This document shows, in pieces, positions 13,601 to 13,821 of a stretch of DNA of 13,821 bases. Source of the DNA: Bacteroidota bacterium (lineage in GTDB: Bacteria; CLD3; SB21). The first letter of the stretch is position 1, and every line of letters begins with the position of its first letter. The notes beneath the pieces are model-generated. The model was not told the origin of the DNA and ran no database searches. It saw only the letters and a list, made by a program, of their open reading frames with translations. The DNA lies in contig JAGQUY010000271.1 in NCBI GenBank assembly GCA_020438245.1, positions 4,636 to 18,456 of the forward strand, in the 5' to 3' direction. The position numbers were made by a program, and so were the translations under genes.

Positions 13601-13821
13601 GAAGAAGGATTCGTGGAAAACTTCGAGACCCGAATGCGGAGAATGGACGGGGAAATTATATGGGTGTCCTATTCAGCGCGCTATTTCAAAGAGGACGGAT
13701 GCCTGGAAGGGGTTATTATAGACATCACCCAACGAAAGCGCACCGAAGACGAATTGGCCAAGGTTCGAAAGATTGAGTCACTCGGAATTCTTGCGGGCGG
13801 CATTGCCCATGATTTTAATAA
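10658..13821 (+). CDS. Double-propeller (Reg_prop/Y_Y_Y) PAS sensor histidine kinase, N-terminal 1,054 residues
   Basis: A membrane sensor kinase running off the window. The GTG at 10658 gives a signal sequence, MKKTFIFFFTVVSLATANLTAQ. Residues ~23-640 hold 14 two-component-regulator propeller repeats, each with a [LIVMF]-W-[FIVC]-[GAL]-[TIH] core, from the first tryptophan at 50 to the last at 595; this equals two seven-bladed propellers. A Y_Y_Y domain follows at ~652-732 (LTFDYTAISF, RFRLNGFDEEW, PPGSYEFEVLAKNGDG), then one membrane helix at ~738-760, a short coiled coil, PAS domains at ~798-910 and ~922-1025, and the start of HisKA with LGILAGGIAHDFNN, phosphoacceptor His1051. The rest of the kinase, and any receiver or DNA-binding part, lies outside. 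Periplasmic ligand sensing is well established for relatives; glycan ligands are common in gut Bacteroides but not assured here. A weak ribosome site precedes the start. Confidence 0.93.
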   Translation, partial: MKKTFIFFFTVVSLATANLTAQSFTTYSVEHGLAQSQVYAMCQDRNGYLWFGTYGGGVSRFDGVHFQTYTVHDGLVNNAVYSIHEDRTGRLWFGTDNGLCSYNGVDFTTYSEFDSAVVNVIYESKDGKLWFGIDQALVMYDGSRFTRFNNAMEYFSVSAIAQGPQGKLWIGTEGAGLFTFEDSAFTSVALPALLPKKIIYSLLFVRNGDLWIGTSQAGAIKLKTDGSVETLTTKKGLASNTVWHIIEDRQGRLWFGTHDGLNLLSKDTMLTFTDKDGMSSNNVWSLMEDLEGNVWVGTDIGGVMRYRDFGIESFTKSQGLHSGDVWSIVEDDRGSVWFGTSGGLVRMKAGRFDYFKLTVRGQSAIIYCVFQDSRKRLWVGTDGLGAFRFDGESFHHVTGPSHLANATVYSVYEDRKHALWFATGEAGLCRMDDSGWTCFTTKDGLTDNSAFSILEDLSGNFWCLTYRGVSRLRGNHFESAFGKGKLDKFVTLSITQDSSGGIWFGTENGIFLFENDSLLHFTEADGLTSNIVYFVGVDHLDHLWIGHNRGVDKFELGAYRATGQKHFRNFGTEEGLYGLECNQNAVTCDSRGRMWFGTVNGAYRFTPRMADQPMPEPIPHIRGLRLFMQKTNSRKYAERIDPRSQLPVHLSLPYNQNHLTFDYTAISFTAPSKLRFRFRLNGFDEEWSPVTGERSAVYSNLPPGSYEFEVLAKNGDGAWSSAPSMLSFVIRPPFWRTWWFQLFAVVFVGSLIVGFVRMRTARIRQRASELMVFNEALQKQIQERERAEEAVRTSEGKFRTLAELLTASIFVVRGEQIIYTNPYASEYTGYTTDELSRMKFWEFTHPEQRDMVKRLGRFRQSGQAAPSRYELKIVTKSGEERWCEMLMNLVEYDGERSILGAAIDITERKHAVEALFQSEAKYKNLFTNSLVGMFKTSFGTGTVIEANRRAREILGFDMGKVRTSDLYVDPDDREVMKRKLLEEGFVENFETRMRRMDGEIIWVSYSARYFKEDGCLEGVIIDITQRKRTEDELAKVRKIESLGILAGGIAHDFN

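Noticed and set aside
1..13821. CRISPR array, tRNA or rRNA genes, insertion sequences, phage or defence genes
   Set aside because: No spaced direct repeats, cloverleaf-like segments, transposase motifs or defence-family motifs were seen when reading both strands.

Overview
The window looks like a chromosomal stretch from a Gram-negative bacterium of moderate GC. There are an RND efflux pump, a predicted outer-membrane-type beta-barrel protein and a lipoprotein, all of which imply an outer membrane. A YtxJ-type bacilliredoxin points to a bacillithiol-using lineage. A double-propeller (Reg_prop/Y_Y_Y) sensor kinase, an HDAC11-like deacetylase and occasional TTG/GTG starts fit the Bacteroidota-Ignavibacteria / FCB neighbourhood. 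That placement is inference from family content, not from a marker gene. I found no rRNA, tRNA, CRISPR array, insertion sequence or phage gene, and no obvious sign of recent transfer.

Layout. (1) 1-2794, plus strand: the C-terminal half of an RND inner-membrane pump, an HDAC11-like (class IV) deacetylase starting 5 nt after the pump stop, then a YtxJ-like monothiol bacilliredoxin. (2) 2749-4104, minus strand: two exported or membrane-anchored proteins of unknown role; the downstream one (a weak DUF4230 resemblance) overlaps the ytxJ gene tail to tail. (3) 4121-4368, plus strand: a 64-residue double-spanning membrane protein with its own sigma70-like promoter, which overlaps a divergent promoter candidate. 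(4) 4370-5581, minus strand: a secreted protein joining a DUF2914-like domain to an esterase-type alpha/beta hydrolase, with a good promoter upstream. (5) 5720-7340, minus strand: a membrane-attached SpoIIE/RsbU-type PP2C phosphatase followed by an FHA protein and a strong intrinsic terminator, probably a Ser/Thr-phosphorylation signalling pair. (6) 7448-8567, minus strand: a DinB-like DUF1569 protein and an NADPH-dependent FMN reductase. (7) 8649-10501, minus strand: a beta-barrel-like exported protein and an S41-type lipoprotein peptidase with ATGA stop/start overlap. (8) 10604-13821, plus strand: a very large sensor histidine kinase (14 propeller repeats, Y_Y_Y, one membrane helix, two PAS domains), cut by the window edge at its phosphoacceptor histidine.

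Many of the products act in the envelope or in signalling: efflux, secreted hydrolase, lipoprotein protease, barrel, phosphatase/FHA and a one-piece periplasmic sensor. The sensor is divergent from the barrel/peptidase pair, with promoter candidates for both in the 156-bp gap, so the sensor pathway may control that pair. No defence-type or otherwise clearly new multi-gene system is evident. The most unusual single items are the HDAC11-like enzyme coupled to an efflux pump, the DUF2914-hydrolase fusion, and the small membrane protein behind overlapping divergent promoters. No intergenic stretch exceeds 300 bases.
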